From Chloroflexota bacterium (lineage in GTDB: Bacteria > Chloroflexota > Anaerolineae > DTLA01): a stretch of DNA of 46,913 bases. The position numbers and the translations under genes are program-made. Numbering within the stretch: position 1 is the stretch's first letter; every line of letters begins with the position of its first letter. Positions 8,408 to 17,780 of this stretch are shown one piece after another. Under the pieces are notes generated by a model. The model was not told where the DNA came from. It searched no databases and was given only the letters and a program-made list of their open reading frames with translations. The stretch is from assembly GCA_014360805.1 (NCBI GenBank), contig JACIWU010000015.1, forward strand, positions 1 through 46,913, written 5' to 3'.

Positions 8408-9085
8408 GTGATTGAGGAACAGGAACAGCCGAAACTGGCGTTGACACAGGATCAGATTGCGCTGTTGGCCAAACGGGTGCGACAACTGCACGGCGAGGCC
8501 GGGGCGGAATGCGCTTTCCTGTCGGATCGGGATGGCAACATCCTGGCCCGCGCGGGCATGACGGTGGGGTTTGACCTGGAGACCCTGGCCCTGTTCGTGG
8601 GCAAGTGGTTCGCCGCCGCGGCGGAGATCGGCTGGTATCTGGGCGACAGCGCCGCCTTTGACCTGAACTACCACGATGGCGTCTGGTACGACTTGTACGC
8701 GGCCAACATCGGCAAGTATCTGTTCCTCACGCTCATCTTCTCCAAGACGGCCCAGACCGGCAAGATCGGCATGGTCTGGGTGCTCACGCGGCGGGCGGTG
8801 AGCGAACTGCTGAAGGTGGTGGAGTCGGCAGTCGCCGCGCCCAAGAGCACCGAGCCGCCCGCGCCGGTGCCGGCTCCTGTGAGCGAACCCGCGCCGGCCC
8901 GGGCCGAACCGGCCCCGTCGTCGGCTCCCGCGCCGGCGCTGGACGAGTGGGAGCGGGAACTGTGGCGCGCCGCCGAGGAGTCGGGCAGCGAGGTGTTCAG
9001 CGGCCTGACGTTTGAGCAGGCGCGGCAGTTGGGCCTGATCGGCGCCGAATGGAACGGGGAGCCGCCCGGCCGCAACGGGAAGTAG
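8408..9085 (+). CDS. Roadblock/LC7 domain protein with Pro/Ala-rich linker
   Basis: A 225-residue cytoplasmic protein. Residues about 10-135 (QLHGEAGAECAFLSDRDGNI, GWYLGDSAAFDLNYHDGVWY) match the roadblock/LC7 fold, which in bacteria often partners MglA-type small GTPases. A low-complexity Pro/Ala linker follows (about 145-180). A short acidic helical tail (DEWERELWRAAEESGSEVF, then LTFEQARQLGLIG) could be a docking peptide. The GTG start at 8408 is set by GGAGGG at 8393-8398. The nearby ATG at 8400 is followed immediately by a stop in its own frame. No GTPase gene lies in the window. Domain assignment is fairly firm; the role is unknown. Confidence 0.72.
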   Translation: MIEEQEQPKLALTQDQIALLAKRVRQLHGEAGAECAFLSDRDGNILARAGMTVGFDLETLALFVGKWFAAAAEIGWYLGDSAAFDLNYHDGVWYDLYAANIGKYLFLTLIFSKTAQTGKIGMVWVLTRRAVSELLKVVESAVAAPKSTEPPAPVPAPVSEPAPARAEPAPSSAPAPALDEWERELWRAAEESGSEVFSGLTFEQARQLGLIGAEWNGEPPGRNGK

Positions 9086-9094
9086 GCGCTACGG

Positions 9095-9125
9095 GTAACC
9101 GCGAATCCACGCGGATCTCCGCGAA
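9095..9125. repeat. CGCGAAT-family dispersed repeat
   Basis: Shares GTAACCGCGAAT with 7061-7072 and continues with CCACGCGGATCTCCGCGAA. It sits in the 61-bp gap between two convergent genes. A short stem (CCGCG/CGCGG) is possible, but there is no U-tract, so it is not a clear terminator. Confidence 0.7.
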
Positions 9126-9146
9126 CATGTGCATTCGCGCCGCGTG

Positions 9147-10466
9147 CTATTGCACATCCGTGTCGCGCAGGATGCGGTGGATGAGCGGGAGAGGCTCGGG
9201 TGGGGCGTCGCCGATGCGAATCGCGCCGCGCAGGCGCAGTTGGGCCTCCCGCAGCCTGTCGGCGGAGTTGGCGTGTACCGTCAGCAGTTCCTCGCCCTGC
9301 TTGACATAATCTCCAACCTTGTGCCGCAGCACAATCCCCACGGCGTAGTCCACCGGGTCGCCCTTCTTCTGCCGCCCTGCGCCGAGCAGCGCAGCCGTAA
9401 GCCCCACCTCGCGGGCGTCAATGGCGGTTACGTACCCCGACGCGGGCGCCAGGAGTGGCTGCACGATGCTGGCCCTGGGGAGGCGGTCGGGTTCGTCCAC
9501 GTAGGCGGTGTCGCCGCCCTGGGCCGCTACCATCTCCTTGAGTTTCGCCAGCCCCGCGCCCGAACGAATCTGGTGCAGGAGCAAGTCGCGGGCTTCCTGC
9601 TCGGTCGCCGCGCGGCCGGCCAGCAGCACCATCTGGCCCGCGATGGTCAGGCAATGCTGGAGGAAGTCCGCAGGGCCGCGCCCGTTCAGCGTGTCTATCG
9701 CTTCCCTAACCTCCACGGCGTTGCCCACGGCCAGGCCAAGGGGCTGGTTCATGTCCGACAGGACGGCGGTAACCCGGCGGCCCAGGCTGCGCCCGATGCG
9801 CACCATCATCTGCGCCAGTTCCAGCGCGCGCTCCTCGGTCTCCATGAAGGCCCCGCGCCCCACCTTCACGTCCAACACGATGCCGTTGGCGCCCGACGCG
9901 ATCTTCTTGCTCATGATGGACGCGGCGATGAGGGGGATGGAGTCCACGGTGGCGGTAACATCGCGCAGGGCGTAGAGTTTGCCGTCGGCGGGGGCCAGGT
10001 CCTTGGACTGGCCCGAGACGACGATGCCGTGCTCGCGCACCTGGGCCAGGAACTCCTCGGTGGTGAGGTCGGCGCGGAACCCCGGGATGGATTCCAGTTT
10101 GTCCAGCGTGCCGCCGGTGAAGCCCAGCGCGCGGCCGCTCATCTTGGCGACGGGCAGGCCGCAGGCGGCCACGATGGGGGCCACGACGAGGGTGGTCTTG
10201 TCGCCCACGCCGCCGCTGGAGTGCTTGTCCACGACGAACGGCGCGATGCCGCTCAGGTCCAGGCGGTCGCCGGAGTTCACGATGGCCAGGGTGAGGTCGG
10301 CGGTCTCCTGGTAGGACATGCCGCGCAGGAAGACGGCCATGAGCCAGGCGGCCACCTGATAGTCGGGGATGTCGCCGCGCACGAAGCCCTGCACGAAGTC
10401 GTGGATTTCGTCGCGGGTCAGCGTCTGCCCGTCGCGCTTCTTGGCGATCACGTCTATGGCGTTCAT
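9147..10466 (-). CDS. deoA: Pyrimidine-nucleoside (thymidine) phosphorylase
   Basis: Phosphorolysis of thymidine/uridine-type nucleosides to base plus (deoxy)ribose-1-phosphate, in cytoplasmic salvage. The 439-residue protein has the family's three parts. The N-terminal helical domain is [17 protein letters not shown]. The phosphate-binding segment is [13 protein letters not shown]. The phosphorylase signature [16 protein letters not shown] begins at residue 110. The C-terminal PYNP domain includes [19 protein letters not shown]. The ATG at 10466 was chosen over the open extension to 10583 because [13 protein letters not shown] is the family start and GAGGG lies just upstream. It is transcribed divergently from the GT39 gene. 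deoA and pdp products are close homologues, so the exact nucleoside preference is unresolved. Confidence 0.93.
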   Translation of the reverse strand: MNAIDVIAKKRDGQTLTRDEIHDFVQGFVRGDIPDYQVAAWLMAVFLRGMSYQETADLTLAIVNSGDRLDLSGIAPFVVDKHSSGGVGDKTTLVVAPIVAACGLPVAKMSGRALGFTGGTLDKLESIPGFRADLTTEEFLAQVREHGIVVSGQSKDLAPADGKLYALRDVTATVDSIPLIAASIMSKKIASGANGIVLDVKVGRGAFMETEERALELAQMMVRIGRSLGRRVTAVLSDMNQPLGLAVGNAVEVREAIDTLNGRGPADFLQHCLTIAGQMVLLAGRAATEQEARDLLLHQIRSGAGLAKLKEMVAAQGGDTAYVDEPDRLPRASIVQPLLAPASGYVTAIDAREVGLTAALLGAGRQKKGDPVDYAVGIVLRHKVGDYVKQGEELLTVHANSADRLREAQLRLRGAIRIGDAPPEPLPLIHRILRDTDVQ

Positions 10467-10533
10467 ACGCACCCTCGCGTGTGAGATGTCGCATTGCGAC
10501 TGCTTCATCGGCGATATCCGCCGCTTCGGGTTT

Positions 10534-10547
10534 GCCCCAAAAGGGGC
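10534..10547. other. Perfect 14-bp palindrome between divergent genes
   Basis: GCCCCAAAAGGGGC is an exact inverted repeat in the 161-bp region between the minus-strand nucleoside phosphorylase and the plus-strand GT39 gene. It could be an operator or a short hairpin. The sequence alone does not decide. Confidence 0.35.
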
Positions 10548-10588
10548 GTCGGCTATGTTACCATAACGGGCCGCTGGTGGCAAAACGT

Positions 10589-10617
10589 TTGATTTGTTGG
10601 CGATGTCGTGCTAGACT
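10589..10617 (+). promoter_or_regulatory. Possible promoter for the GT39 gene at 10628
   Basis: TTGATT (10589-10594), a 17-bp spacer and TAGACT (10612-10617) each match 4/6 of consensus. A start near 10624 would leave only 3-4 nt before the ATG at 10628, so the message would be almost leaderless. Confidence 0.4.
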
Positions 10618-10627
10618 GTGGGGCGCG

Positions 10628-12184
10628 ATGAAAAACCGCACGTCTGCCGTTCTGTTTGCGATCACGCTCGTGTACTTCGCCACGCAACTCCTGACCTTCC
10701 GACTGGGCATCATCCCGGCGGACGAGGGGTTCGCGGCGATTACGCCGCTGCGCCTGCTCCAGGGCGAACGGCCCTATCTGGACTTCTGGTGGCTGTACGG
10801 CCCGACGGGGCTATTCCTCAACGCGGGCCTGTATCGGATCTTCGGGGTGAGTCTCCTCACGTTGCGGCTGGCGGGGGTGGTGGCGGGGTACGCGGCGCTG
10901 CTCCTGTGCTGGCGACTGGCGCGACGACTGACAACGCCGGTCGGGGCGGGCATCGCCGCCACCCTGGCGCTAGCCCTGTACCGCCTGCCCACCTACAACT
11001 ACAATCACATGTACGCGGCTGTGGTGGGCCTGCTGGCGCTGGAGGCCGCCTGCAAAGCATGCGAGACGCGGCGCGTGGCTTGGTGGGCCGCCAGCGGCGC
11101 GCTCATCGGCCTGCTGTGCTCGTTCAAGTTCAACGTTGGGGTGCAGGCGGGGGCGGCCGTGGCGCTGTTTCTGCTCGTGGCTCGCGCCGAGGCGGGGCGA
11201 CGGGCTTGGCGCGCGGGCCTGTGGTTCTTCGGCGCGGGATTCGCGGTGCTGGCGGCGCAGAACCTTGCGCTGCTGGCGTGGCTCGGATGGGACGCTCTGC
11301 CGGCCATCTATGGCCCGCAGTTCGCCGTGGCGGGCGAGAAGATGACCTCCTGGGCGTTGTGGCGCAATCTCGCGGCGGCAGTGCCCCGCACGCTGTCGCG
11401 GGAGGGGCTGCGGCAGGCGTACTACCTGGCGCTGTTCGCGCTGCCTGTGGTCATCGCGCCCGTGGCGTGGCTTGCGGCGCGGGGAGTCGGGCCTGCTGCG
11501 CGGAACGCCCTGCGGCTGCTGGCGTTGTACTCGCCTGCGGTGTACGTGCAGGCGTTTATCGTCGGCGACCCCACCGGCTCCACGGGCGACAACGCGGCGC
11601 TGCTCATCACGGCCTTGCTGTTGCTGGCCTGCCTGCTGTACCGCTGGGCGACGACGAGGCGGCGCGCTCCGGCCCGCACCCTGGCATGGGGCGTCGTCGC
11701 GGTGGCGTTGCTGGCGGTCTACGGCGGCGCGCTGGTGCGCTACGCGACGCCGGGCAAGTTTGACTGCGCGCTGACGCTGGAGCGGGCGCGGGGAGTCCGC
11801 GTGAGCCAGGCATATGCCACGAATCTGGAGGACGCGGTGCGGTTCGTTCAGTCGCACGTTCCCGAAAGCGAAGGCATCGGGGCGGTGCCCTGGGCGGGCG
11901 ATTTGCTCGCGTTTCTGTCGGGGCGGCGACTGGCGGTTCGCACGAGCGACGAGTTCCTGGGCGCGCCTGTGGCTGGGCGCCCCGAATGGGTGATCCTCAC
12001 CAACGCCCCCGACCCGCAGGCCGACTACGCCCTGTTGCTGGCGGCTCTGGACGCCGACTACCGACTCGCGGCGCAGTTTGGCGATTTTGCGCCCGTGGAC
12101 GATGCGGAGCGGCGCACCAACCCTAGGTGGGAAGACCGCCTGGCGTATCGGGTGTACAGGAAGATGGCCCGGGAAGCGCCGTAG
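10628..12184 (+). CDS. GT39/ArnT-like multi-pass membrane glycosyltransferase
   Basis: Polytopic GT-C-fold protein of 518 residues, predicted to transfer sugar from a polyprenyl-phosphate donor on the outer membrane face. After the first helix (about 9-27), the first outer loop has the acidic pair Asp32-Glu33 in PADEGFAAITPLRLLQGE, then RPYLDFWWLYGPTG. This is the layout of the PMT_2/GT39 catalytic loop. About ten further hydrophobic helices follow (for example LAGVVAGYAALLLCWRLA, TLALALYRLP, VVIAPVAWLAARG). The last ~110 residues form a soluble domain. The ATG at 10628 was preferred because the reading frame upstream lacks a recognisable protein. Acceptor and sugar are not predictable. Adjacent genes give no pathway context. 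Confidence 0.75.
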   Translation: MKNRTSAVLFAITLVYFATQLLTFRLGIIPADEGFAAITPLRLLQGERPYLDFWWLYGPTGLFLNAGLYRIFGVSLLTLRLAGVVAGYAALLLCWRLARRLTTPVGAGIAATLALALYRLPTYNYNHMYAAVVGLLALEAACKACETRRVAWWAASGALIGLLCSFKFNVGVQAGAAVALFLLVARAEAGRRAWRAGLWFFGAGFAVLAAQNLALLAWLGWDALPAIYGPQFAVAGEKMTSWALWRNLAAAVPRTLSREGLRQAYYLALFALPVVIAPVAWLAARGVGPAARNALRLLALYSPAVYVQAFIVGDPTGSTGDNAALLITALLLLACLLYRWATTRRRAPARTLAWGVVAVALLAVYGGALVRYATPGKFDCALTLERARGVRVSQAYATNLEDAVRFVQSHVPESEGIGAVPWAGDLLAFLSGRRLAVRTSDEFLGAPVAGRPEWVILTNAPDPQADYALLLAALDADYRLAAQFGDFAPVDDAERRTNPRWEDRLAYRVYRKMAREAP

Positions 12185-12208
12185 TCGCGTTGGCGAGAGC
12201 CGCCCTCT

Positions 12209-12367
12209 GGAGTCCAGGAACGGGGCAAGTTTCTGTCGGTAGAACGTCAGCGTTCGGGGCGAAACGTTGGCGGCTTCGCGGTCTAGTAAGAAGGTTTCCA
12301 GGGCCAGGATATGGTCGGGTTTGTGCAGAATCCGCAGCGTACTCTTGACGGCGTTCGGGCCTTGCAT
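12209..12367 (-). pseudogene. Tyrosine recombinase (integrase) N-terminal remnant
   Basis: The minus-strand frame starting at ATG 12367 encodes about 53 residues. These include LALETFLLDREAANVSPRTL followed by TFYRQKLAPFLDS, the SAM-like core-binding domain of phage/XerC-type integrases. The match ends abruptly, and the frame then runs antisense into the 3' end of the GT39 gene. The catalytic R-H-R-Y domain is therefore missing. The ribosome site AGGGGG, 9 nt before the ATG, is still intact. The remnant starts 51 bp beyond the 3' end of tRNA-Leu in the same orientation, the usual position of int in an element integrated at a tRNA. It also contains a CTACATGTAG palindrome in its leader (12380-12389). 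Confidence 0.7.
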
Positions 12368-12417
12368 AGCGGCAACCCCCTACATGTAGTGGGATATTGC
12401 CGCGCGCCTACTACGAG

Positions 12418-12500
12418 TAGGGCGGGTGGGAGTTGAACCCACATGGGCTCGCGCCCAGCGGATTTTAAGTCCGCAGCGTCTGCCGTTCCGCCACCGCCCC
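12418..12500 (-). tRNA. tRNA-Leu (UAA)
   Basis: The reverse complement folds as a class II tRNA. The acceptor arm GGGGCGG pairs with CCGCCCT (G-U at the terminus), followed by discriminator A. The D-arm region is GCGGAACGGCAGACGC. The anticodon stem GCGGA/TCCGC carries loop CTTAAAA, with anticodon TAA at 12465-12467. A variable arm GGGC/GCCC is present, and the T-arm is GTGGG-TTCAACT-CCCAC. CCA is not encoded. The adjacent integrase remnant marks its 3' end as a former attachment site. Confidence 0.95.
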
Positions 12501-12509
12501 GACGGGCCT

Positions 12510-12537
12510 ATTGTCAACGGATTTGCCGGTTTGTCAA
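12510..12537 (-). promoter_or_regulatory. tRNA-Leu promoter
   Basis: On the minus strand a perfect TTGACA (12537-12532) is followed after 16 bp by GACAAT (12515-12510), 4/6. It lies 9 bp upstream of the mature tRNA 5' end. Confidence 0.6.
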
Positions 12538-12549
12538 GATGCCACCAAC

Positions 12550-12578
12550 TTGACACCTTCGCCAAATCGGAGTATGCA
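12550..12578 (+). promoter_or_regulatory. Possible promoter for the CDF transporter gene
   Basis: A consensus TTGACA (12550-12555) is followed after 17 bp by TATGCA (12573-12578), which matches only the first half of the -10 consensus. It lies about 30 bp upstream of the transporter start. Confidence 0.4.
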
Positions 12579-12605
12579 AGATTATCACATTGCACAGGGA
12601 TGACC

Positions 12606-13547
12606 ATGCACGATCACGACCACAGTCATGAAATCTTGGGAAGGCGATTTGTTATCGCCCTGGGCATCACGTCGCTGATCCTCGTCGCCGAGGTCGTCGG
12701 CGGGATTCTGTCCAACAGCCTGGCGCTGCTCTCGGACGCGGGGCATGTGTTCCTGGACGCGTTCGCGCTCGCGTTGAGTTATGCGGCGTTGCGTATCGCC
12801 GAGTTGCCCGCCGACGAGCATCACACCTTCGGCTTTCACCGCGCCAAGGTGCTGGCGGCGCTGGCCAATAGTTTGTTGCTCTTCGCGATGGTCTTCTTCA
12901 TCGCGCGCGAGGCGTGGGAGCGCTGGCTCAACCCGCGGGCGGTGAATTCGGGGCTGATGCTGGGCGTGGCGGCGGTCGGCCTGGTGGCCAACTTGCTCGT
13001 GGCGCGCGTGCTCCACGCTCATGACAAGGACGACCTGAACACGCGCAGTGCCTTCTGGCACGTGCTGGGCGACGCGCTCGCTTCGGTGGGCGTCATCGCG
13101 GGCGCCATCCTCATCGCCCTCACCGGTTGGTACGTGGTGGACCCTATCCTCAGCGTGCTTATCTCGCTGCTCATCCTGGGCGGAGCGTGGCGCATCTTCC
13201 GCGAGTCGGTGCATATCCTGGTGGAGGGCAGCCCCGCGGGGATCAGCGCGCGGGCGGTCGCGGCGGCCATCGGGGCCGTGCCCGGCGTGCGCAACGTCCA
13301 CGACCTGCACATCTGGAGCGTGGGGCCGGGGTACACGTCCCTCAGCGCCCACGTGGTGCTGGAGGATCAGGCGCTGGCGGCGACCCAGACGGTGATGGAT
13401 GCCATCAAGCAGCGCCTGCAGAGCGAATTCGCCATTGAGCATACCACCGTGCAGTTTGAGTGCAACCATTGTGGCCAGTGCGTGGACGCATTTGAAGGGG
13501 GCGTCTGTTATCCGGCGACGGCCCCTGCCAATGACAGGCAACCCTAG
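12606..13547 (+). CDS. Cation diffusion facilitator (CzcD/ZitB-like) divalent metal exporter
   Basis: Six-helix inner-membrane antiporter exporting Zn2+ or a similar ion. The 313-residue protein starts with a His-rich segment (MHDHDHSHE). Both intramembrane metal-site motifs are present: H47-x3-D51 in SDAGHVFLDAFAL and H152-x3-D156 in FWHVLGDALASVG. With Asp44, these are typical of Zn/Cd-type CDF members. The C-terminal cytoplasmic ferredoxin-like domain begins near VHILVEGSP and includes VHDLHIWSV. An unusual Cys-rich tail (ECNHCGQC, then C in GGVCYP) extends past the usual end. ATG 12606 has AGGGA at 6 nt; ATG 12600, two codons earlier, lacks spacing. A single gene with no ArsR-type regulator beside it. 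Confidence 0.92.
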   Translation: MHDHDHSHEILGRRFVIALGITSLILVAEVVGGILSNSLALLSDAGHVFLDAFALALSYAALRIAELPADEHHTFGFHRAKVLAALANSLLLFAMVFFIAREAWERWLNPRAVNSGLMLGVAAVGLVANLLVARVLHAHDKDDLNTRSAFWHVLGDALASVGVIAGAILIALTGWYVVDPILSVLISLLILGGAWRIFRESVHILVEGSPAGISARAVAAAIGAVPGVRNVHDLHIWSVGPGYTSLSAHVVLEDQALAATQTVMDAIKQRLQSEFAIEHTTVQFECNHCGQCVDAFEGGVCYPATAPANDRQP

Positions 13548-13560
13548 GACAGGAGGCGCG

Positions 13561-13968
13561 ATGGAGACCGAACTGGAGGCGTTGATTCGGGAGTTCACCG
13601 GCCTGCGCGTGTGGGCGGTCGTGGGGGCATCCACGAACCCCGCGAAATACGGCCATCGGATCTTTCGCGACTTGCGCGCGGCGGGCTACAGGGTATACGG
13701 GGTGAACCCGGGCGGCGGCGAGATTGACGGCGAGGCGCTGTATCCCAGCCTGGCCGCGCTGCCCGAAAAGCCCCAGGTTGTGGACCTCGTCGTGCCGCCG
13801 CAGGTTACCGAGCAGGTGGTGCAAGAGTGCGCAGCCCTGGGGTTGACGCGCGTCTGGATGCAGCCCGGGTCCGAGTCCGAGGCCGCCATCCGCTACTGCC
13901 AGGAGCACGGGATACGGGTTGTCCACGACGCCTGCGCCATGGTGCGCAAGCGCGTGTGGGAGGACTGA
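13561..13968 (+). CDS. CoA-binding domain protein (YccU family)
   Basis: A 135-residue stand-alone Rossmann-fold CoA-binding protein. The nucleotide-binding start AVVGASTNPAKYGHRIFRD and GYRVYGVNPG are typical. VDLVVPPQVTEQVVQECAA and the loop VWMQPGSESEAAIRYCQEHG are also conserved in the family. The ATG at 13561 has a perfect AGGAGG 4 nt upstream. The physiological role of these small proteins is not established. The gene lies 13 bp after the metal exporter, so the two may be cotranscribed. A repeat block begins immediately downstream. Confidence 0.88.
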   Translation: METELEALIREFTGLRVWAVVGASTNPAKYGHRIFRDLRAAGYRVYGVNPGGGEIDGEALYPSLAALPEKPQVVDLVVPPQVTEQVVQECAALGLTRVWMQPGSESEAAIRYCQEHGIRVVHDACAMVRKRVWED

Positions 13969-13973
13969 TGCCC

Positions 13974-14262
13974 CTCACCCTCTCCCCGCAAGCGGGGCGA
14001 GGGTATGCCCGCGGCGGCTATGGAAAGCCGCCCTACCTGTCGCCCCCAACCGTAGGTCGGGTTTCCGCACCCGGCCCTGCTCGCGGCGGCTATGGAAAGC
14101 CGCCCTACGTGCCGCCCCCAACCGTAGGTCGGGTTTCCATACCCGACCCTGCTCGCGGCGGCGGCTATGGAAAGCCGCCCTACCTGTCGCCCCCAACCGT
14201 AGGTCGGGTTTCCATACCCGACCCCTCACCCTCCCCTCGCCCCGCAAGCGGGGCGAGGGTAG
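13974..14262. repeat. Three 72-bp tandem units flanked by direct copies of a GGGGCGAGGGTA hairpin
   Basis: The gap of more than 300 bp between two genes is almost wholly repeat. Three units (14010-14081, 14082-14153, 14154-14223) each contain CGGCTATGGAAAGCCG and GTAGGTCGGGTTTCC, each able to form a small hairpin. The third unit has a 3-bp insertion. Blocks at 13974-14004 and 14223-14262 both contain CCTCACCCTC and CCCCGCAAGCGGGGCGAGGG and bracket the array. There is no spacer diversity, so it is not CRISPR. A continuous frame through it is low complexity and not considered coding. Confidence 0.9.
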
Positions 14263-14290
14263 GATGCGGTCGCGGGCAGGGCGCGCATAC

Positions 14291-15600
<1,310 letters not shown>

Positions 15601-15630
15601 GCCGCCGCATCGGCACACAGGGAGGCATTC

Positions 15631-16239
15631 ATGCGACTGGGCGTGTTCGGCGGGACCTTTGACCCTGTACACTACGGCCATCTCGTCGCCGCCGAGGAAG
15701 TGCGCTATCGGCTGCGTCTGGACAAGGTACTGTTCGTGCCGGCAGGCATGCCGCCCCACAAATTGGACCACGACATCACGCCGACGCGCCATCGCGTGGC
15801 CATGCTGGAACTGGCCATCGCGTCCAACCCGGGGTTCGCCCTGTCGCGGGTGGACATTGACCGCCACGGCCCGTGCTACACGGTGGACACGCTGGCGCTC
15901 CTGCATGAGGAATACGGGCCGGGGACCGAGTTGTTCTTCCTGATGGGCATGGACTCGCTGGCCGAAATTCTGACGTGGAAGGACCCGGAGCGGCTCATCC
16001 GCCTGGCGCAGATTGTGGTGGTGGGCCGGCCGGGGTTCCAGGCCGATGTGGACGAACTGGACAAGGTGCTGCCCGGGGCGGCGGAACGCATCTCCATCGT
16101 GGACACACCGCTCATGGAGGTCTCGTCCAGCGACATCCGCCAGCGCGTGCGCGAGGGCGCGCCGATTCGCTACCAGGTGCCTGAGACGGTGGAGGCGTAC
16201 ATTCGCGCGCATCGGCTGTACGTCGGCGACGCGCTGTAG
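15631..16239 (+). CDS. nadD: Nicotinate-nucleotide adenylyltransferase
   Basis: Adenylylates nicotinate mononucleotide to deamido-NAD in NAD biosynthesis. The 202-residue protein has the nucleotidyltransferase opening RLGVFGGTFDPVHYGHL with the paired histidines His14 and His17. FVPAGMPPHKLD and LFFLMGMDSLAEILTWKDPE line the nicotinate site. The SSSDIRQRV motif near the C-terminus binds ATP phosphates. GGGAGG precedes the ATG by a few bases. It follows obgE by 30 bp and is probably cotranscribed. rsfS, often the next gene, is absent; a repeat block follows instead. Confidence 0.95.
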   Translation: MRLGVFGGTFDPVHYGHLVAAEEVRYRLRLDKVLFVPAGMPPHKLDHDITPTRHRVAMLELAIASNPGFALSRVDIDRHGPCYTVDTLALLHEEYGPGTELFFLMGMDSLAEILTWKDPERLIRLAQIVVVGRPGFQADVDELDKVLPGAAERISIVDTPLMEVSSSDIRQRVREGAPIRYQVPETVEAYIRAHRLYVGDAL

Positions 16240-16241
16240 AA

Positions 16242-16320
16242 TTCACCGCACCGCGGAGACGCGGAGTGCCCAGAGATTCATCCCGACGGCTCTGCGCTCT
16301 CGGCGACCTCTGCGGTGAGA
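16242..16320. repeat. CACCGCAGAG-type inverted repeat element
   Basis: TTCACCGCA at the left and TGCGGTGAG at the right are inverted ends of a ~79-bp element. The interior is rich in CGCGGAG and CTCTGCG. It fills the nadD-argH gap. It resembles a widespread class of short palindromic repeats; that resemblance is from memory and was not tested. Confidence 0.6.
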
Positions 16321-16345
16321 GACATCTTCGTGCGAGGAGTAGGCT

Positions 16346-17713
16346 ATGCTCTGGGGTGGGCGATTCTCCGGCAAGCCGGATGAGACCATGCGGCGATTCG
16401 GCGATTCCATCGCCTTTGACGCGCGACTGTACGCCGCCGACATCCGGGGCAGCATCGCATGGGCGGGGGCGCTGGCGCGGGCAGGCCTGCTCACCGGCGA
16501 GGAGCGCGACCGACTTGTGGCCGGCCTGGAGCAGGTGCGCGCCGAATTTGACGCGGGCACGTTTGAACTCAAGCCCGGCGACGAGGATATCCACACCGCC
16601 GTGGAGCGGCGACTGGGCGAACTGGTTGGGCCGGTGGCCGGCAAACTGCACACGGGCCGCTCGCGGAACGACCAGGTGGCCACCGACCTGCGCCTGTACC
16701 TGCTGGACAGGGCGGCGGCCCTGGGCCAGGCTCTGGCGGCTCTCCAGGCGGCCCTTGTGGACAAGGCCGAGGCGCACCTGGACGTCCTCATGCCTGGCTA
16801 TACCCACATGCAGCAGGCGCAGCCGGTTCTGTTCAGCCACTATCTGATGTCTTTCTTCTGGAGATTCCAGCGCGACCGCGAGCGGCTGGCGGACGTGGCG
16901 CGCAGAACGGCCGTCCTTCCCCTGGGGTGCGGGGCCATCGCGGGGACCCCTTTCGCCATTGACCGCGAGGCGCTGGCCGCGGATTTGGGCTTCGCCGCTG
17001 TGGCCGAGAACAGCATGGATGCCGTCGCGGACCGGGATTTTGTCGCGGAGTTCTTGGCGTGGGCCGCGCTCGTTCAGGTTCACCTGAGCACCCTGTCCGA
17101 GGATCTCATCCTCTGGGCCGGGCGTGAGTTCGGGTTCGTAACTCTGGACGACGCCTACTCCACCGGCTCCAGCCTGATGCCGCAGAAGAAGAACCCCGAC
17201 CCGCTGGAACTCATGCGCGGCAAGGCGGGGCGCATCATCGGCCATCTGGCCGGCCTGCTGACCACGCTCAAGGGGCTGCCGTCGGGCTACAACAAGGATT
17301 TGCAGGAGGACAAGGAGCCGCTCTTTGACGCGGTGGATACGCTGACGCTGGAATTGCCCATGGCGGCGGGGATCATCCGCACGCTCAAGGTGAACGCGGA
17401 GCGAATGTGGGCCGCGCTGGACGACGGGATGCTGGCCACCGACCTGGCCGACTACCTGGTGCGGCGCGGCGTGCCGTTCCGCGAGAGCCATCACCTGGTG
17501 GGCCAGGCGGTCAGGCGGGCCGAGGCGCTGGGCGTGGCGCTGGGGCAGATGCCGCTCGCCGAGTATCGGGCGATTCATCCCGCGTTCGGCGAGGACCTGT
17601 ACGCCGTGTTTGACTTCGCGCGGTCGGTTCGGATGCGGCAGGCGCGGGGCGGCACGGCGCCCGACGCGGTGCGGGAGCAGATTCGGCTGGCCAGGTCGCG
17701 GCTCGGGCTGTGA
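16346..17713 (+). CDS. argH: Argininosuccinate lyase
   Basis: Cleaves argininosuccinate to arginine and fumarate. The 455-residue protein belongs to the fumarase/aspartase superfamily. It starts LWGGRFSGKPDETMRRFGDS and has HTGRSRNDQVATDLRLY (conserved region 1) and PGYTHMQQAQPVLFSHY with the catalytic His. The signature loop GSSLMPQKKNPD lies at 274-285. GAGGAG sits 6-7 nt before the ATG. No argG or other arginine gene is adjacent, so the pathway is dispersed. Confidence 0.97.
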   Translation: MLWGGRFSGKPDETMRRFGDSIAFDARLYAADIRGSIAWAGALARAGLLTGEERDRLVAGLEQVRAEFDAGTFELKPGDEDIHTAVERRLGELVGPVAGKLHTGRSRNDQVATDLRLYLLDRAAALGQALAALQAALVDKAEAHLDVLMPGYTHMQQAQPVLFSHYLMSFFWRFQRDRERLADVARRTAVLPLGCGAIAGTPFAIDREALAADLGFAAVAENSMDAVADRDFVAEFLAWAALVQVHLSTLSEDLILWAGREFGFVTLDDAYSTGSSLMPQKKNPDPLELMRGKAGRIIGHLAGLLTTLKGLPSGYNKDLQEDKEPLFDAVDTLTLELPMAAGIIRTLKVNAERMWAALDDGMLATDLADYLVRRGVPFRESHHLVGQAVRRAEALGVALGQMPLAEYRAIHPAFGEDLYAVFDFARSVRMRQARGGTAPDAVREQIRLARSRLGL

Positions 17714-17780
17714 GGGCTTTGGGAGGTCTTCTGTTGGTGAACCCGTCAATAACGCAAATCCACACGGATTGATGCGGTAG

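Noticed and set aside
9129-10484. 451-codon plus-strand frame opposite the nucleoside phosphorylase
   Set aside because: The minus strand carries the complete phosphorylase signature. The plus-strand product is low-complexity Gly/Ala/His-rich sequence with no domain.
13974-14262. CRISPR array
   Set aside because: Units are contiguous and near-identical along their whole length, so there are no variable spacers, and no cas gene is in the window.
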